The position numbers and the translations under genes are program-made. The notes under the pieces were generated by a model. The model worked only from the letters and a program-made list of their open reading frames with translations, searched no databases and had not been told where the DNA came from. From positions 23,679,135 through 23,743,134 of the forward strand of contig JACMZG010001870.1 in NCBI GenBank assembly GCA_018340805.1: a DNA stretch of 64,000 nt. Direction: 5' to 3'. Below are positions 63,650 through 64,000 of this stretch, in pieces; the stretch's first letter is position 1; each line of letters begins with the position of its first letter. The DNA is from Microvelia longipes. Taxonomy: Eukaryota; Arthropoda; Insecta; Hemiptera; Veliidae.

Positions 63650-64000
63650 TTAAACATGGAAAAATTATGCAATCGGATTGAGATTTGGCACACATGTAAG
63701 CTATGTATAAGACAACATATGTGCCTAGTTTCATCTTATTATCAGCATTAGTTCAATTTTTATTGTATGACTTGGGTGCGTTTTTTAAAAAATGGGGAAA
63801 TAATCCAATAGAGTTGAAAAATGGTACAAGTATATACCTCTACGTATAAAAAAATAAGTACACTAAGTTTTTTTTTGATACGACAAGTATATCAATGGCT
63901 TTTGTTGGATCATAAAAGTTAAGCAGCAATTCATAGTTTACCACTATCAATAAACAGATGTATTTACTATCTGAGGACAAGTGAAGCAATCACAATCTGA
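63650..64000 (+). repeat. 5S-bearing composite repeat, copy cut by window end
   Basis: Starts in the middle segment (GATTTGGCACACATGTAAGC), has AAGTATATCAATGGCTTTTG, a shortened 5S-like part (GGATCATAAAAGTTAAGCAG at 63,907-63,926) and the tail TACTATCTGAGGACAAGTG. It resembles the 57.4-58.1 kb copy across its length. Confidence 0.7.

Overview
The window looks like an AT-rich, transposon-rich arthropod nuclear genome, most likely an insect. The reasons are a papilin gene split into many small exons by long AT-rich introns, a probable insect-type gustatory receptor, BEL/Pao and Ty3/gypsy retrotransposons, (TA)n arrays and many non-autonomous elements. A hemipteran is possible, but the sequence does not decide it. 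There are no bacterial features. One run of exactly 1,000 N (6072-7071) is an assembly gap.

Layout: 1-6071 is a decayed Ty3/gypsy element with frameshifted gag, protease, RT, RNase H and integrase. 7072 to about 13,700 is a decayed BEL/Pao element. 13,700-17,360 is intergenic and includes an unusual GC-rich block (about 14,880-16,440). 17,359-20,630 is a nest of repeats: a hairpin, a (TA)n array, two LINE fragments and an hAT-like element inside another repeat. 21,080-22,871 holds two further terminal-inverted-repeat (TIR) elements.

Host genes: (1) an apparently intronless TSR2 homologue (24166-24663, +), a pre-rRNA-processing and Rps26-chaperone family protein; (2) a three-exon gustatory-receptor-like gene (27857-30471, -); (3) the 3' part of a papilin gene (35295-63398, -). 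I could join 18 papilin exons with consistent splice phases into one frame of 1,119 codons: nine Kunitz domains, a Cys-rich antistasin-like module, a WAP domain, three Ig domains, a proline-rich linker and a C-terminal PLAC domain. The N-terminal thrombospondin/ADAMTS-like half lies beyond position 64,000. The three genes have no evident functional link.

The papilin introns are a museum of mobile elements, and this is where the most unusual material lies. A dispersed repeat family carries an internal piece of 5S rRNA that includes the pol III control region, in at least four copies. A 60-62 bp tandem array (45,888-46,392) is built from the tail of the same family. A tRNA-headed SINE-like element about 935 bp long (55,184-56,117) has a perfect 15-bp target duplication and internal 76-bp repeats. 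There are also hAT-like elements with exact 8-bp duplications, and several foldback elements, one of 682 bp that is almost entirely two inverted arms.
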